DNA of 64,000 bases from Slackia exigua ATCC 700122 (GTDB lineage Bacteria > Actinomycetota > Coriobacteriia > Coriobacteriales > Eggerthellaceae). Below are positions 16,102-25,191 of this stretch, piece by piece (the stretch's first letter is position 1; every line of letters starts with the position of its first letter). The notes below the pieces were generated by a model. That model worked only from the letters and a program-made list of their open reading frames with translations. It was not told the DNA's origin and did not search any database. The stretch spans positions 320,225 through 384,224 of the forward strand of contig NZ_GG700630.1 in the NCBI RefSeq assembly GCF_000162875.1, written 5' to 3'. A program made the position numbers and the translations under genes.

Positions 16102-17886
16102 CTATGCCACCTCAATCGTGCTCATATGCTGGCTCCACATGCGCCCATACAGCTCGTTTCCAGCCAGCAACTCTTCATGCGCTCCGTGCCCAACGACCCT
16201 TCCGCCGTCGACCACGAGGATCTGCTGCGCATTTCTAATGGTGAAGAGGCGATGGGCGATCACCACGAGCGTCTTGCCCTCGATCAGACGGCCGACCGCC
16301 CGCTCGACGAGAGCCTCGTTCTCGGGATCGGCATAGGCGGTGGCCTCATCCAGGACCACGATGGGAGCATCCTTCAGAATCGCGCGGGCGATGGTCACCC
16401 GCTGCCGCTCCCCGCCCGAGAGCCGCCCTCCCGCCTCGCCTGCCGACGTGTCATAACCATGCGGAAGCGCTTCGATGAAGTCATGGCATCCCGCCGCCTT
16501 CGCGGCAGCAATCACCTCCTCCATCGTCGCATCCCGCTTTCCCATGCGGATGTTGTCGGCAAGCGAGCAGTCGAAAAGGAACGTGTCCTGCGCGACATAG
16601 GAGACGTTTTCCATGAGCTGCGTAAACGGGATGTCCTTTACATCGATGCCACCTAAGCGGATCGCGCCGGCGCTTGCATCCCAAAAGCCGACCATCAGCT
16701 TGGCGATGGTGCTCTTGCCTGAACCTGAAGGCCCGACGATCGCCGTGATCTCGCCCGGCACGGTAGCGAAGCTCACCTCGTGCAGCACTTCCGCGCCTTC
16801 GTGATAGGAGAAGGAGACCCGATCGAACTCGAACGAACGATCGCCCAACGTCACTCGCTCCTGAGGACGGACCAGCTCCGGTTCTCCGAGAAAGTCCCAG
16901 ATCGCGTTCAGACACGCGTCCATGCGCGACACCATGCCTGCCGCCTGGGCGAATCTCATAAGAGGACCGATGAAGCCAAGAGGAATGACGATGCAGCAAA
17001 GGAACGCCGGCAGCGTCAGCTCGCCTGCCGACATGAGCATCACGCCGACAGGAAGCGAGACCAGAAGCGTGCAGGGCACCACCGACTTTATCGCCGCCAT
17101 CCACACCCAGCTTTGCTTGAACCAGTCGAGCGTAGAGTCGTGATAGGCTGCCACCGCCTCCGAGAACGCCCTGTACGACGAGGCCGTTCGACCGAACGCC
17201 TTGATGACCTTGATGCCGTTCACGTATTCGACCAACGTCGAGTTCATGTGGTTCTCCGTACCGATATAGTGCGCCATCTTTTCCTGATAGCCACGCATCA
17301 TGCCTGAATAGAACAGCACACCCAAGGGTATGGTCGCCAGTCCGGCAAGGCCCATGCGCCAGTCAATGACGAAAACGACCGTCATCGCCAACAGCGGACC
17401 GAATACATTGGAGGGAAGCTCGGGCATGAAATGGGCGATCGCGTCCTCGAGCATGTTGACGTTGTCGACGAAACGGTTGCGGAACACGCCCGTCGGCGTA
17501 TCCACGATCGTACCCAGGGGGACGCGCGCCATCTTGGCGGCCATCTGCTCGCGCATGGTGCGCAGCGCCTTGAATGCGATCCTATGCGACATCATCGAGC
17601 TGCGCCAGGTGAGAACGAATCGCGCGACATGGGCGAACGCAGCCGCCAACGCAAGGAGTCCAGCACGTTCGAGCGTGAGGCTGCCATCGATGAGACCGGC
17701 AGCAAGCAGCGCCACGACCAGATACGGAACCATACCGCACACCTCTCCGATGCAGGCGAGGATGAGCGAAACCCCCATGCGGGCGCGGTCGGGCCGCATG
17801 AAGTAGTACAGCTTCGCGAAAGCACTCGGCCTCGCAGCACGATTCATCGGCGTCAACCGACGGGCACCCTTCGATTCCCTTTTCAT
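16102..17886 (-). CDS. ABC half-transporter, IrtA/YbtQ-like (cluster B, first subunit)
   Basis: 594 residues from the ATG at 17886, seven bases after AAAGGA; a GTG at 17892 overlapping the preceding stop is the alternative. Six-helix membrane domain followed by GPSGSGKST, YVAQDTFLFDCSLADNIR, LSGGERQR and VVLDEATAYADPENE. It pairs with the cluster B gene at 14357 and is the counterpart of the cluster A gene at 8280. Known IrtAB/YbtPQ transporters import metal-loaded siderophores. Here the link with ECF subunits suggests a similar uptake role, inferred and not proven. Confidence 0.87.
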   Translation of the reverse strand: MKRESKGARRLTPMNRAARPSAFAKLYYFMRPDRARMGVSLILACIGEVCGMVPYLVVALLAAGLIDGSLTLERAGLLALAAAFAHVARFVLTWRSSMMSHRIAFKALRTMREQMAAKMARVPLGTIVDTPTGVFRNRFVDNVNMLEDAIAHFMPELPSNVFGPLLAMTVVFVIDWRMGLAGLATIPLGVLFYSGMMRGYQEKMAHYIGTENHMNSTLVEYVNGIKVIKAFGRTASSYRAFSEAVAAYHDSTLDWFKQSWVWMAAIKSVVPCTLLVSLPVGVMLMSAGELTLPAFLCCIVIPLGFIGPLMRFAQAAGMVSRMDACLNAIWDFLGEPELVRPQERVTLGDRSFEFDRVSFSYHEGAEVLHEVSFATVPGEITAIVGPSGSGKSTIAKLMVGFWDASAGAIRLGGIDVKDIPFTQLMENVSYVAQDTFLFDCSLADNIRMGKRDATMEEVIAAAKAAGCHDFIEALPHGYDTSAGEAGGRLSGGERQRVTIARAILKDAPIVVLDEATAYADPENEALVERAVGRLIEGKTLVVIAHRLFTIRNAQQILVVDGGRVVGHGAHEELLAGNELYGRMWSQHMSTIEVA

Positions 17887-17888
17887 GA

Positions 17889-19514
17889 TCACGTCCTTTC
17901 CAGCTCTATCACCGCATCGGCCGCAAGGTTCACAAGCAACTGGTCATGGGTGATGATGACGATGGTCTTTCCGAATTCCGCCAGCGTCCGACACCAGTCG
18001 GAGATCTGCTTCGCACCTCTGCCGTCAAGCCCGCTCGTCGGCTCATCGAGAACCACGAGATCTGCATCGGAGCAGTATGCGGCAGCCAGCGTCACGCGCT
18101 GCTTCTGACCTCCCGAAAGTGACAAGGGATGTCGGTCTGCCAAATCACGCAGGCCGAAAGCATCGAGCGCCGTCCAGGCGCGATTCTTCAGCGCTTCATC
18201 CATCCCGCGGCCTAACACAACCTCGTCGGCCACGCTTCCCGCATACAGCTGATAGTCGGCATCCTGCATGACGAAGTAGCTGGAGCGCCTGCGATCGCTG
18301 CGCGAGATGGGCTCGTCACTGCGTAAGACCCTGCCTCCCTGTTCGCGCAGGACCCCGCAAAGCACGCGGGCAAGCGTCGTCTTGCCGACGCCGTTTACTC
18401 CGGAAACGACCGTCACGGCCCCTGATGCGAAATGCGCGCTGACCCCTCGCACCCCGCGCTTTGTTGAAGGATATTCATAGACCAGATCACGAACCGACCA
18501 ATCCGACCCTTTCGTCAGGGTTGCGTTCCATGGACTCGAAGTATTCGACCGACCGAACGCGCCCGCCGGACGAAAGCGCATATGCGCAGAATGGTCTCCT
18601 GCATGCAAGACGAGCGGATCCGATGGCTTCGCCGCATGCAGAATCGGCGGCTTCGGCTTCGCGAGAATACACGCTGGATGCGTGCCTTCACGCTCGGCAT
18701 CGGGATGGCGCAATCCATAGACAGCGACCTCATCTGCGGAAAGACCCATGAATTCCTCGGCGCTCCAGCGCTTCGCGATACGACCGTCGGAAAGACATAG
18801 ATAAGCATCCGCCACAGGAGCGAAACGATGCAAGCGATGCTCGGAAATGACCAGGGCGATACCCTGTCGCTTCAAATTCGCGATAATGTCCACGAGGATT
18901 CGAGCGCCCTCGTCATCCAGGTTGGACGTCGGCTCGTCAAGCAGCAGCAGGTTGGGCCTCCCGGCAATCGCCGCCGCGAGCGCCACCCGCTGCTTCTGAC
19001 CGCTCGACAGCTGGGTGAGATTCTCCTCAAGCAGATTCGTCACACCGGTGAGTCGTGCAGCATGCTTGACGCGCGCGATCGTTTCGTCGGGAGCGATGCC
19101 GAGATTCTCGGAAGCGAATGCGATCTCATCGAACACCGTGTCCATGAAGAACTGGCTGCGAGGATCCTGCATCACTACGCCGAGGCTCGCAGCGCGACTA
19201 CGAGCACTCCAATCCCGCACGTCGCATCCGCATACCTCTATGCGACCGGCAAGGACTCCGGGAAAGAACGCGCCGGCCAACCCGTCAATCATACGCAGAA
19301 CGGTGGATTTGCCGCTGCCTGAGCTCCCGCAGAGCACCAGGCACTCGCCTGCTTCCACACACAGGGATATGCCGCGCGCGCCGATGCTTTTATCCTCCGA
19401 CGACCCGCATGCCCCATCGGCTTCGGGGCCGCCGTTCTCATCGGATGAGCCATACGCGAAAGAAGCGTCGAACATCCGCACGATAGGACGGGAGTCGCGC
19501 GCATGCTGCTTCAT
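17889..19514 (-). CDS. ECF-type transporter ATPase, two fused ABC domains (cluster B)
   Basis: 541 residues from the ATG at 19514, which overlaps the EcfT stop as ATGA; an upstream start at 19550 is less likely. Domain 1: GSSGSGKST, Q-loop VMQDPRSQFFMDTV, LSSGQKQR (a Ser in place of Gly in the signature), LLDEPTSNLD. Domain 2: GVNGVGKTT, FVMQDADYQLYAGSV, LSGGQKQR, VLDEPTSGLD. A low-complexity insertion rich in Gly, Ser, Asp and Glu lies before the first Walker A, and the two domains are joined by a longer linker than in the cluster A homologue. It should drive the adjacent EcfT. Confidence 0.9.
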   Translation of the reverse strand: MKQHARDSRPIVRMFDASFAYGSSDENGGPEADGACGSSEDKSIGARGISLCVEAGECLVLCGSSGSGKSTVLRMIDGLAGAFFPGVLAGRIEVCGCDVRDWSARSRAASLGVVMQDPRSQFFMDTVFDEIAFASENLGIAPDETIARVKHAARLTGVTNLLEENLTQLSSGQKQRVALAAAIAGRPNLLLLDEPTSNLDDEGARILVDIIANLKRQGIALVISEHRLHRFAPVADAYLCLSDGRIAKRWSAEEFMGLSADEVAVYGLRHPDAEREGTHPACILAKPKPPILHAAKPSDPLVLHAGDHSAHMRFRPAGAFGRSNTSSPWNATLTKGSDWSVRDLVYEYPSTKRGVRGVSAHFASGAVTVVSGVNGVGKTTLARVLCGVLREQGGRVLRSDEPISRSDRRRSSYFVMQDADYQLYAGSVADEVVLGRGMDEALKNRAWTALDAFGLRDLADRHPLSLSGGQKQRVTLAAAYCSDADLVVLDEPTSGLDGRGAKQISDWCRTLAEFGKTIVIITHDQLLVNLAADAVIELERT

Positions 19515-20212
19515 AGCGACACCGCCGACGCGATGACGAGGGCGGCGCACAGAATCGCCAGAAGTAGAATCGCCGCCGCATCCCGCCAGCAGAATCCGAT
19601 ATGGTATACGGAAGACCTCGTACCCGTTGCGAGCGCGCCGCGCAGCTCCGCCGACGCGGCAAGCTCCGAAGACAGTCGCAGGCTACGCATCACCAAGGGG
19701 ACGTACAGGCATTCGCAAGCCAAGGCCGGGTGGAGCAGAACGTCCCGGCGCCTCGCGAAGATACCCCGCATACGGATGCCGCGTATGACCTGACAGGTCT
19801 CGAAACCGAGAAGGCTCACGAAACGAAACATCATGCACACCCCGATTCGCACGATAGGCGGAACATGCCAACGGGAAAGGGCTCCCATGATGGCCGAGGG
19901 CGAAAGCGAGAACAGAGCACAGCCCACCGTGAACGGCGGGGTCATATGCATGAGGCTCACGAAGAGCACGCCGTAAAGGCCCGGAAGAGGAGCGAAGCTC
20001 AACGCCAGAACCAAAGCGAAGAACGCGCAGCACCTCACAGCCAGGCGGACGCGGTCGTTCAAACAGAGATATACGGCGGCAGCGACCTGCAGGAGAACCT
20101 CGAAGGGCATCTCCGCGATCATGATCGTGGAGATGCCGACCAAGGCGATGGCCGCCAGATGCGTACGCGGATCCAAGCCGAGCACGCCTTGCATAGAATC
20201 GGACGCCCTCAT
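19511..20212 (-). CDS. ECF transporter T component (cluster B)
   Basis: 233 residues from the ATG at 20212, six bases after an AGG sequence; an ATG at 20245 inside the preceding gene is the alternative. About five hydrophobic helices. The two coupling motifs are clear: IRMRGIF and, some 35 residues later, SAELRGAL, both matching the xRG pattern that docks into EcfA. Compared with the cluster A protein the second motif is more canonical. It follows the S component and precedes the double ATPase, an S-T-A order that differs from cluster A, where the half-transporters intervene. Confidence 0.86.
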   Translation of the reverse strand: MRASDSMQGVLGLDPRTHLAAIALVGISTIMIAEMPFEVLLQVAAAVYLCLNDRVRLAVRCCAFFALVLALSFAPLPGLYGVLFVSLMHMTPPFTVGCALFSLSPSAIMGALSRWHVPPIVRIGVCMMFRFVSLLGFETCQVIRGIRMRGIFARRRDVLLHPALACECLYVPLVMRSLRLSSELAASAELRGALATGTRSSVYHIGFCWRDAAAILLLAILCAALVIASAVSL

Positions 20213-20219
20213 TCGTCGC

Positions 20220-20894
20220 CTAGACGATCTTCGCTTTGCGGACATGTTTCTTCAACAGGCGCGCGCCGATAAGGCCGCCTACGGCGGTACCGACGGCAAA
20301 TTGCACCATCATCAGGAGTATCCACGGCAGCTCAGTGTACTGCGCGACCATCGCCATTACATCCTCGGTGCTGTAGAGGGCGCTCAGCTGAGCTACGTAG
20401 GCATCTTGGAACAGAAGATACGGAATCACCCCGTAGAGACCGAAGATGACCCAATACACGAAGAACCCCATCGCGACGCGCAAGGGCTTGCGATAAGAAT
20501 CTCCGCCCCACATGGAAAGCTCTCCAATCACGGCTCCGACGAGGGCGATCGGGAAACAATAAAGGCTTCCCATGAGGGCATAGAGCGTCCCGAACACCAG
20601 CGTAGTGGCTGCGAGAACGCCATGCTTTCCGATGCGATCGGCCATGACGAGATAGAACGGCGTGCTTGCCAGAGGAAACAGCCACGATCCGATAAAGAAT
20701 TCGGTCTGGGGAGAGAACAGCAGGTCCTCGCCCATCTTCAGCACGAACGTGATCGCTATGATAATGAGGTTGAAGGCGACGAGCGTCACCACATCTCTCA
20801 CCGTCCAGCGCTCTTTTCCTCGCTCATGGATGCGCCGCCCGTCGACCCCCGATGCTCTATCGGTCGCCCGAGCCGCCTGTCTTCCGTCCGGCAT
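20220..20894 (-). CDS. ECF S component, MptD/Trep_Strep-type (cluster B)
   Basis: 224 residues. A ~30-residue charged N-terminus is followed by about six hydrophobic helices; WTVRDVVTLVAFNLIII and the C-terminal GGLIGARLLKKHVRKAK are at the ends. It resembles the cluster A S component in topology and its position as first gene, but the two are diverged enough that their ligands may differ. The start at 20894 is the first ATG after a GGAAGGGG stretch. The divergent AraC gene begins about 135 bases away and shares the intergenic dyad. Confidence 0.82.
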   Translation of the reverse strand: MPDGRQAARATDRASGVDGRRIHERGKERWTVRDVVTLVAFNLIIIAITFVLKMGEDLLFSPQTEFFIGSWLFPLASTPFYLVMADRIGKHGVLAATTLVFGTLYALMGSLYCFPIALVGAVIGELSMWGGDSYRKPLRVAMGFFVYWVIFGLYGVIPYLLFQDAYVAQLSALYSTEDVMAMVAQYTELPWILLMMVQFAVGTAVGGLIGARLLKKHVRKAKIV

Positions 20895-20913
20895 CCTGCC
20901 GCCCCTTCCCTTA

Positions 20914-20941
20914 GTTAGCTTTACTTAACATTTGCTATACT
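20914..20941 (+). promoter_or_regulatory. Dyad operator and -10 element in the cluster B divergent region
   Basis: GTTAGCTTTACTTAAC (20914-20929) has the same length and arms as the cluster A dyad with one mismatch. On the plus strand it occupies the -35 position of a TATACT -10 box (20936-20941), which would drive the AraC gene; no good -35 hexamer is present, as expected for a factor-dependent promoter. On the minus strand a TATAGC lies just upstream of the dyad, so the site could serve both directions. Confidence 0.5.
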
Positions 20942-21028
20942 CACAGGAAAGAACGCTGGATTATGCCTTGTCGATCGAATGCCGTCGTTTCAAGGCAGCG
21001 GACCGACCGTTTCAGGCAGGAATCTGCG

Positions 21029-22042
21029 ATGCAGAGCATCAAACACGACCTCTACGATGCCGCTTTCGAGCTGTGCGACATGGAGCCGGCACGAGATGCC
21101 GACCGATACAATCCCGAAGGATCCCTTTATCGGTTCCAGGACGAGCGGAGCTCCGGCGAGTACTGGGCCTACTTCCGCGACAACCTCTTCGCCGTCAATA
21201 TATTCGACTTGCGCTTCCATGCGAGCGGCACGATGCGCTATCGGCACACGGAGCATCTCTGCATCGCCTATTACGAGCGAAACGACCTTGTCGTGCGCGG
21301 GCTTCCGTTCTCGCAGGGATCCCATGTCATCGGCACGTATGTCGCCGACGAAGGAGGAGAATACCTGGCCCGCTTCGATGCCGGCGCGGTCGCCCGCGCG
21401 ACGAGCATCACGATTTCGCCCGATTACTACCGACGCTATCTGCTGGGGCGTTTCGGTTCCATTCCCGACATCCGACGCATGGTCGCCCTCGTCGACGGCA
21501 GCAGGAACTTCCCGGCACTGGTGGCGCTGTTCAAACGGATGAGCGAATATCGAGGCACGGGCATCGCCGCCGAACTATTCTACGAAGGGGCCGTCGCAGA
21601 GGCGGTCGGCCTCGTGATCGACCGGGCAAACGAGATCGATCTGGAGCGGCAAGGCGGGGAAAACCGCGCGGCGATCGAGGCGAGGCATGTCAAAATACCA
21701 CCTGCACGACGCATCTCCGCAGATGATGCCCGCTCCCTTGAGGAAGCGGAAGCGTATATACGGCGCAGCCCTGACGCGCGCCTCGACTGTCGAACGCTCG
21801 CACGGATAGCCTGCATGGGGCAGACCAAGTTCAAGGAGTCGTTCAGGAGCCGGTACGGATGCTCGCCCGCATCATTCGTGCGGCGCGTCCGCATGGAGCG
21901 CGCAGCGGAGCTGCTCTCCGGCACCGACCTCCCGATACAGCAGATCGCCAAGGAAGTGGGATACGCCAAGCCGGGAGCCTTTGCGGCGGCGTTCAGCAGA
22001 ACGACCGGCGTGCTTCCCAGCGCCATCAGAACAAGCGAATGA
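21029..22042 (+). CDS. AraC-family transcriptional regulator (cluster B)
   Basis: 337 residues from the ATG at 21029, seven bases after CAGGA; an in-frame ATG at 20963 would add 22 residues. The C-terminal double HTH includes LDCRTLARIACMGQTKFKESF and LPIQQIAKEVGYAKPGAFAAAF, ending FSRTTGVLPSAIR. The N-terminal ~230 residues have no recognised ligand-binding motif. It is transcribed away from cluster B and shares a short intergenic region with it, the classic arrangement for a regulator of the divergent operon. The counterpart in cluster A is instead co-directional, so the two loci were assembled or rearranged separately. Confidence 0.88.
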   Translation: MQSIKHDLYDAAFELCDMEPARDADRYNPEGSLYRFQDERSSGEYWAYFRDNLFAVNIFDLRFHASGTMRYRHTEHLCIAYYERNDLVVRGLPFSQGSHVIGTYVADEGGEYLARFDAGAVARATSITISPDYYRRYLLGRFGSIPDIRRMVALVDGSRNFPALVALFKRMSEYRGTGIAAELFYEGAVAEAVGLVIDRANEIDLERQGGENRAAIEARHVKIPPARRISADDARSLEEAEAYIRRSPDARLDCRTLARIACMGQTKFKESFRSRYGCSPASFVRRVRMERAAELLSGTDLPIQQIAKEVGYAKPGAFAAAFSRTTGVLPSAIRTSE

Positions 22043-22129
22043 TCATAGAGAGAGATGCGTTTGTCCTCCGGATCCGCCTTGCTCCATAATGATGCCGACC
22101 GCAGGATATTCAGCAAGGAGCATGCGCGC

Positions 22130-23092
22130 ATGGAGACGCCCTCATTCCCCGCATATTTCAGAGAGCGCGTTGAAGAGGCCTACGGGGCCGATATAGCTCG
22201 ACTCATCTTGGAAGGCTGCTCGACGCCGCGGCGTTCGTCGCTGCGTGCGAATGCGCTCAAGGCATCGCGGAACGACGTGGCATGCGCGCTCGATGCGGCA
22301 GACATCTCCTGGAAAGGCGTGCCATGGTACGAAGACGCCTTCCTGCTGGACGCGGGAGCCGATGAAGCCATGCGTGAAACGGATGCCTTCGAGCGCGGCG
22401 AGGTGTATCTGCAGAACTTGTCGTCCATGCTTCCCGCACTGCTGCTCGATGCGCGACCGGATACCGACATCCTGGACATGTGCGCCGCGCCCGGCGGCAA
22501 GACGACCCAGATCGCAGCCTTTGCCGCCGCAAAGGCGCGCGCGGGCGCGCCGGAGGTGCGCATCACCGCCTGCGAGATGCATGCCCCTCGCTCCGAAAAG
22601 CTTGCCTACAACCTGAAACGTCAAGGAGCGCACGCCGTAACCGTCATGCGCACCGATGCACGCAGAATCGATGCGTTCTTCCGGTTCGATCACATCCTGC
22701 TCGATGCGCCGTGCACGGGTTCGGGCACGATGCGCGCGCACGACCCGAAGGCGGCCGCGCGCTTCACGCCCCACCTTCTGAAGAAATGCGCCGCGGCGCA
22801 GCGGGCGCTGCTCGACCGCGCGCTCACGGTGCTCAAGCCGGGCGGCACGATGGTCTATTCCACCTGTTCCATCCTCCCTGAAGAAAACGAGCGCACCGTG
22901 CGCGAGGTTCTGGGCCGCAAGGAGCATGCCGATCGCTTCGAGCTGCTCTCCCCCGCGCTGCCGACGTTCGATGCGGACCGCCTGAGGGCGGAGCTGCCGC
23001 TTCTTCCCTGCACGATGGAAGAAGCCCTCTGCGTGCGTCCGACCGACGCATACGAGGGCTTCTTCATGGTGAAGATCAGGCGCGTTCGGTAG
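22130..23092 (+). CDS. RsmB/NOP2/Sun-family RNA m5C methyltransferase
   Basis: 320 residues from the ATG at 22130, nine bases after AGGAG. The S-adenosylmethionine site is DMCAAPGGKT; the two catalytic cysteines are in DAPCTGSG (motif IV) and YSTCSILPEENE (motif VI). The family methylates cytosine C5 in rRNA or tRNA. The N-terminal segment with SLRANALK and YLQNLSSMLPALLL fits RsmF-like proteins, but the protein is shorter than E. coli RsmF and has no obvious C-terminal PUA extension. It follows the AraC gene by 87 bases in the same direction, probably without functional linkage. Confidence 0.9.
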   Translation: METPSFPAYFRERVEEAYGADIARLILEGCSTPRRSSLRANALKASRNDVACALDAADISWKGVPWYEDAFLLDAGADEAMRETDAFERGEVYLQNLSSMLPALLLDARPDTDILDMCAAPGGKTTQIAAFAAAKARAGAPEVRITACEMHAPRSEKLAYNLKRQGAHAVTVMRTDARRIDAFFRFDHILLDAPCTGSGTMRAHDPKAAARFTPHLLKKCAAAQRALLDRALTVLKPGGTMVYSTCSILPEENERTVREVLGRKEHADRFELLSPALPTFDADRLRAELPLLPCTMEEALCVRPTDAYEGFFMVKIRRVR

Positions 23093-23112
23093 CGCCGACG
23101 AGCCGAGGCGGT

Positions 23113-23838
23113 CTAGAAGACCGTGAGCTCGTCGAGGATGTCCGCCGCCCAATCGGCATCGACCACGTAGGGTTCCTCTTCGAGGTACCCGCCCGCCTCA
23201 AGCGCCTCTTCGGCTTCGTCGTAGGCCTCACGCGAGATGTGCGCCTGGTCAGTGCTGCGCCCCTCATCGAAGAACGCGACGATCATGTCGTCGCGATCGT
23301 CCAGGCCCCAGTAATAGGCGACCTCGTCGCCTGAGAGCGACCCGTCTTCGGCATAGGCCGCCACAAGGCCCGCCTTCAGGTATTCCATCACGCGATCGTC
23401 CAGGCCGTCGCGGAAGATAACCGCCTTCTCGCGCAGCGTATCGGGCTGATGCGTCAGACGAATGCGATAGCCCAGAGCATCGCCCAGCCGCTTGAACTCT
23501 CCGTCGTCCACGCCATCGATGGCATCGGCCGCTTCAGCGATCTGATCGGCGTAGGTCAGACGGACCATGGCCTTGTGCTCCCTGTCGTTGTAGAGACAGG
23601 GATATGCGGAAAAGACCTGTTCGCCGCAGGTCGGGCACGTATAGTCGAACAGCGTGCCCTCGATGAGGCGCTCGACGGCACCCGGCGTGAGGGCGTCGCT
23701 TAGAGCGGTCCAGACGGTCATCTGGCCTTCGAAGCCGCAGGATGGACAAGCTATGACGGACTGGGCAGGCTCGGGCATCTCGATGGATTCGAGGATGCGG
23801 CGCTGATCTGAAACGGGATCGGTATCATGGGCGGACAT
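23113..23838 (-). CDS. CpXC-domain protein
   Basis: 241 residues. Two zinc-knuckle-like pairs, CPSCGFEG near residue 31 and YTCPTCGEQ near residue 68, define a CpXC domain (PF14353 type) that probably binds a metal ion. The remaining acidic C-terminal two-thirds has no known motif. Function is unknown in the family. It converges with the methyltransferase gene 20 bases away and is transcribed away from structured RNA 2. The start at 23838 follows AGAGAGGAGGG. Confidence 0.8.
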   Translation of the reverse strand: MSAHDTDPVSDQRRILESIEMPEPAQSVIACPSCGFEGQMTVWTALSDALTPGAVERLIEGTLFDYTCPTCGEQVFSAYPCLYNDREHKAMVRLTYADQIAEAADAIDGVDDGEFKRLGDALGYRIRLTHQPDTLREKAVIFRDGLDDRVMEYLKAGLVAAYAEDGSLSGDEVAYYWGLDDRDDMIVAFFDEGRSTDQAHISREAYDEAEEALEAGGYLEEEPYVVDADWAADILDELTVF

Positions 23839-23960
23839 GTTCGCCCTCCTCTCTTGTCATGCGCCCATGATAGCGCCTCGCGTCCTGCCCGGCGCATCCG
23901 CATCCTCTTATGGACGGCGTATGGAGAAACCTCTCATGATTTCGCGTTTTAGAAATTACC

Positions 23961-23989
23961 TTGACCTAACTTTATCGAAACGATATAAA
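23961..23989 (+). promoter_or_regulatory. Promoter of structured RNA 2
   Basis: TTGACC (23961-23966) and TATAAA (23984-23989) are 17 bases apart, exactly as for structured RNA 1. The sequence after the -10 box is GTA then TCCCGTGG, against GTT then TCCCGTGG in RNA 1. Confidence 0.77.
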
Positions 23990-23992
23990 GTA

Positions 23993-24097
23993 TCCCGTGG
24001 TTAACGAAACCGCACCGCTTACTTCTCCTACCCGAAGGCGAGCGGCGATACGAAGCACCCTTCCCCCTTGGTGCACGTCGCCGGCTCGCCATTTTTG
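23993..24097 (+). ncRNA. Structured small RNA 2, paralogue of RNA 1
   Basis: About 105 nt. Starts TCCCGTGGTTAAC as in RNA 1, lacks the ten-pair P2 domain, then has CCTACCCG, a short purine stretch and the terminator hairpin with AAGCACC, a C-rich loop and TTGGTGCA shared with RNA 1. The asparaginase gene starts 84 bases past the terminator on the same strand, so this copy could be either a free sRNA or a leader whose terminator attenuates the downstream gene. The RNA 1 context argues for a free sRNA. Family not recognised. Confidence 0.68.
24037..24096 (+). terminator. Terminator hairpin of structured RNA 2
   Basis: GGCGAGC and GGCGA (24037-24048) pair with TCGCC and GCTCGCC (24078-24090), with one bulged G. 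The inner GCACC/GGTGC stem carries a loop with CTTCCCCCTT. ATTTTTG follows. Confidence 0.82.
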
Positions 24098-24180
24098 TTG
24101 TCTTCACGCTCTTCGTGCATCTCCCGTGCCCATGAGGCATACTTCCCTCACGTAATCAGAATCAGAGAACGGGAACCCTC

Positions 24181-25191
24181 ATGCCGAACGCCGACGTCGA
24201 TTCACACGCCGCCCTCCCTACCATCGCCGTCCTCGCAACCGGAGGCACGATCGCCGGATCGGGATCCCAAGGACGTGCGACGAACTATCGGCCCGGGCAG
24301 ATCGGCATCGAAGACCTCGTCGGATGCGTCCCCGGCATCGATGCGGTCGCGCACGTGAAGGGCATGCAGATCTGCAACGTGAATTCCGACGATATCACGG
24401 GCGCGCACTGGATAGCGCTCGCGCGCACCATCGACGAGCTTGCCGCCCGTACCGACATCGACGGCTTCGTCGTGACGCACGGCACCGACACGATGGACGA
24501 AACGGCCTATTTCCTCAACCTGACCGTGAAGACCGACAAGCCCGTCGTCCTTACCGGCTCGATGCGTCCTGCGACCGCAACCTCGGCCGACGGTCCTATG
24601 AACCTCTTCCAGGCGCTCTCGTTGGCCGCAAGCCCCGATGCGCGCGGGCGCGGCGTGATGGTGGCGTTTTCCGACGCCATCTTCGGCGGACGGGACGTGC
24701 GCAAGGTATCCACCTTCCAGACCGACGCGTTCTCTGAGAACGACTTCGGATGCATGGGGTATCTCATCGACGGCCAGCCTTACTTCTTCAATGGCTCGAC
24801 CAAGCTGCACACTCTCGGCACGGAATTCAACGCATCGGAAATCGACGGGCTTCCACGCGTCGACGCGGTCTATTTCACCGTGGATGCCGACCCCGGCGTC
24901 ATCGACTACTGCGTCGAAAGCGGCGCACGAGGCATCATCGTCGTCGGTGCGGGATCGGGCGGCTACAGCACGCCCTGGAACGACCGCATCTCCGCGTTCG
25001 CCGGCCGCGGAATCCCCATCGTCCGCTGCTCGCGTGTCGGCGCGGGTCTTATCACGCACGATGATTTCTACCGCGGCGACCTTGTGCGCGGATGCGATCT
25101 GCCGCCCCAGAAGGCAGCGGTGCTTTTGCGCCTCGCGCTTACGAAGACGAGCGATACGACGCTGATCCAGCGCATGTTCGACGTCTACTGA
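24181..25191 (+). CDS. L-asparaginase
   Basis: 336 residues. Hydrolyses L-asparagine to aspartate and ammonia. The two catalytic threonine motifs are [12 protein letters not shown] near residue 19 and [10 protein letters not shown] near residue 100; the partner Lys lies in [11 protein letters not shown] plus the downstream helix. The sequence resembles the type II (AnsB-like) group, yet no signal peptide is present, so it is probably cytoplasmic. The ATG at 24181 follows an AACGGGAA sequence. Its 3' end overlaps the convergent DUF2130 gene by seven bases. A structured RNA with a terminator lies just upstream and may or may not affect expression. Confidence 0.92.
   Translation: MPNADVDSHAALPTIAVLATGGTIAGSGSQGRATNYRPGQIGIEDLVGCVPGIDAVAHVKGMQICNVNSDDITGAHWIALARTIDELAARTDIDGFVVTHGTDTMDETAYFLNLTVKTDKPVVLTGSMRPATATSADGPMNLFQALSLAASPDARGRGVMVAFSDAIFGGRDVRKVSTFQTDAFSENDFGCMGYLIDGQPYFFNGSTKLHTLGTEFNASEIDGLPRVDAVYFTVDADPGVIDYCVESGARGIIVVGAGSGGYSTPWNDRISAFAGRGIPIVRCSRVGAGLITHDDFYRGDLVRGCDLPPQKAAVLLRLALTKTSDTTLIQRMFDVY

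Noticed and set aside
24037..24180. Known metabolite riboswitch upstream of asparaginase
   Set aside because: No match to lysine, glutamine, glycine, guanidine, Moco or T-box motifs by eye, and the same element occurs at 14.1 kb with no gene after it.
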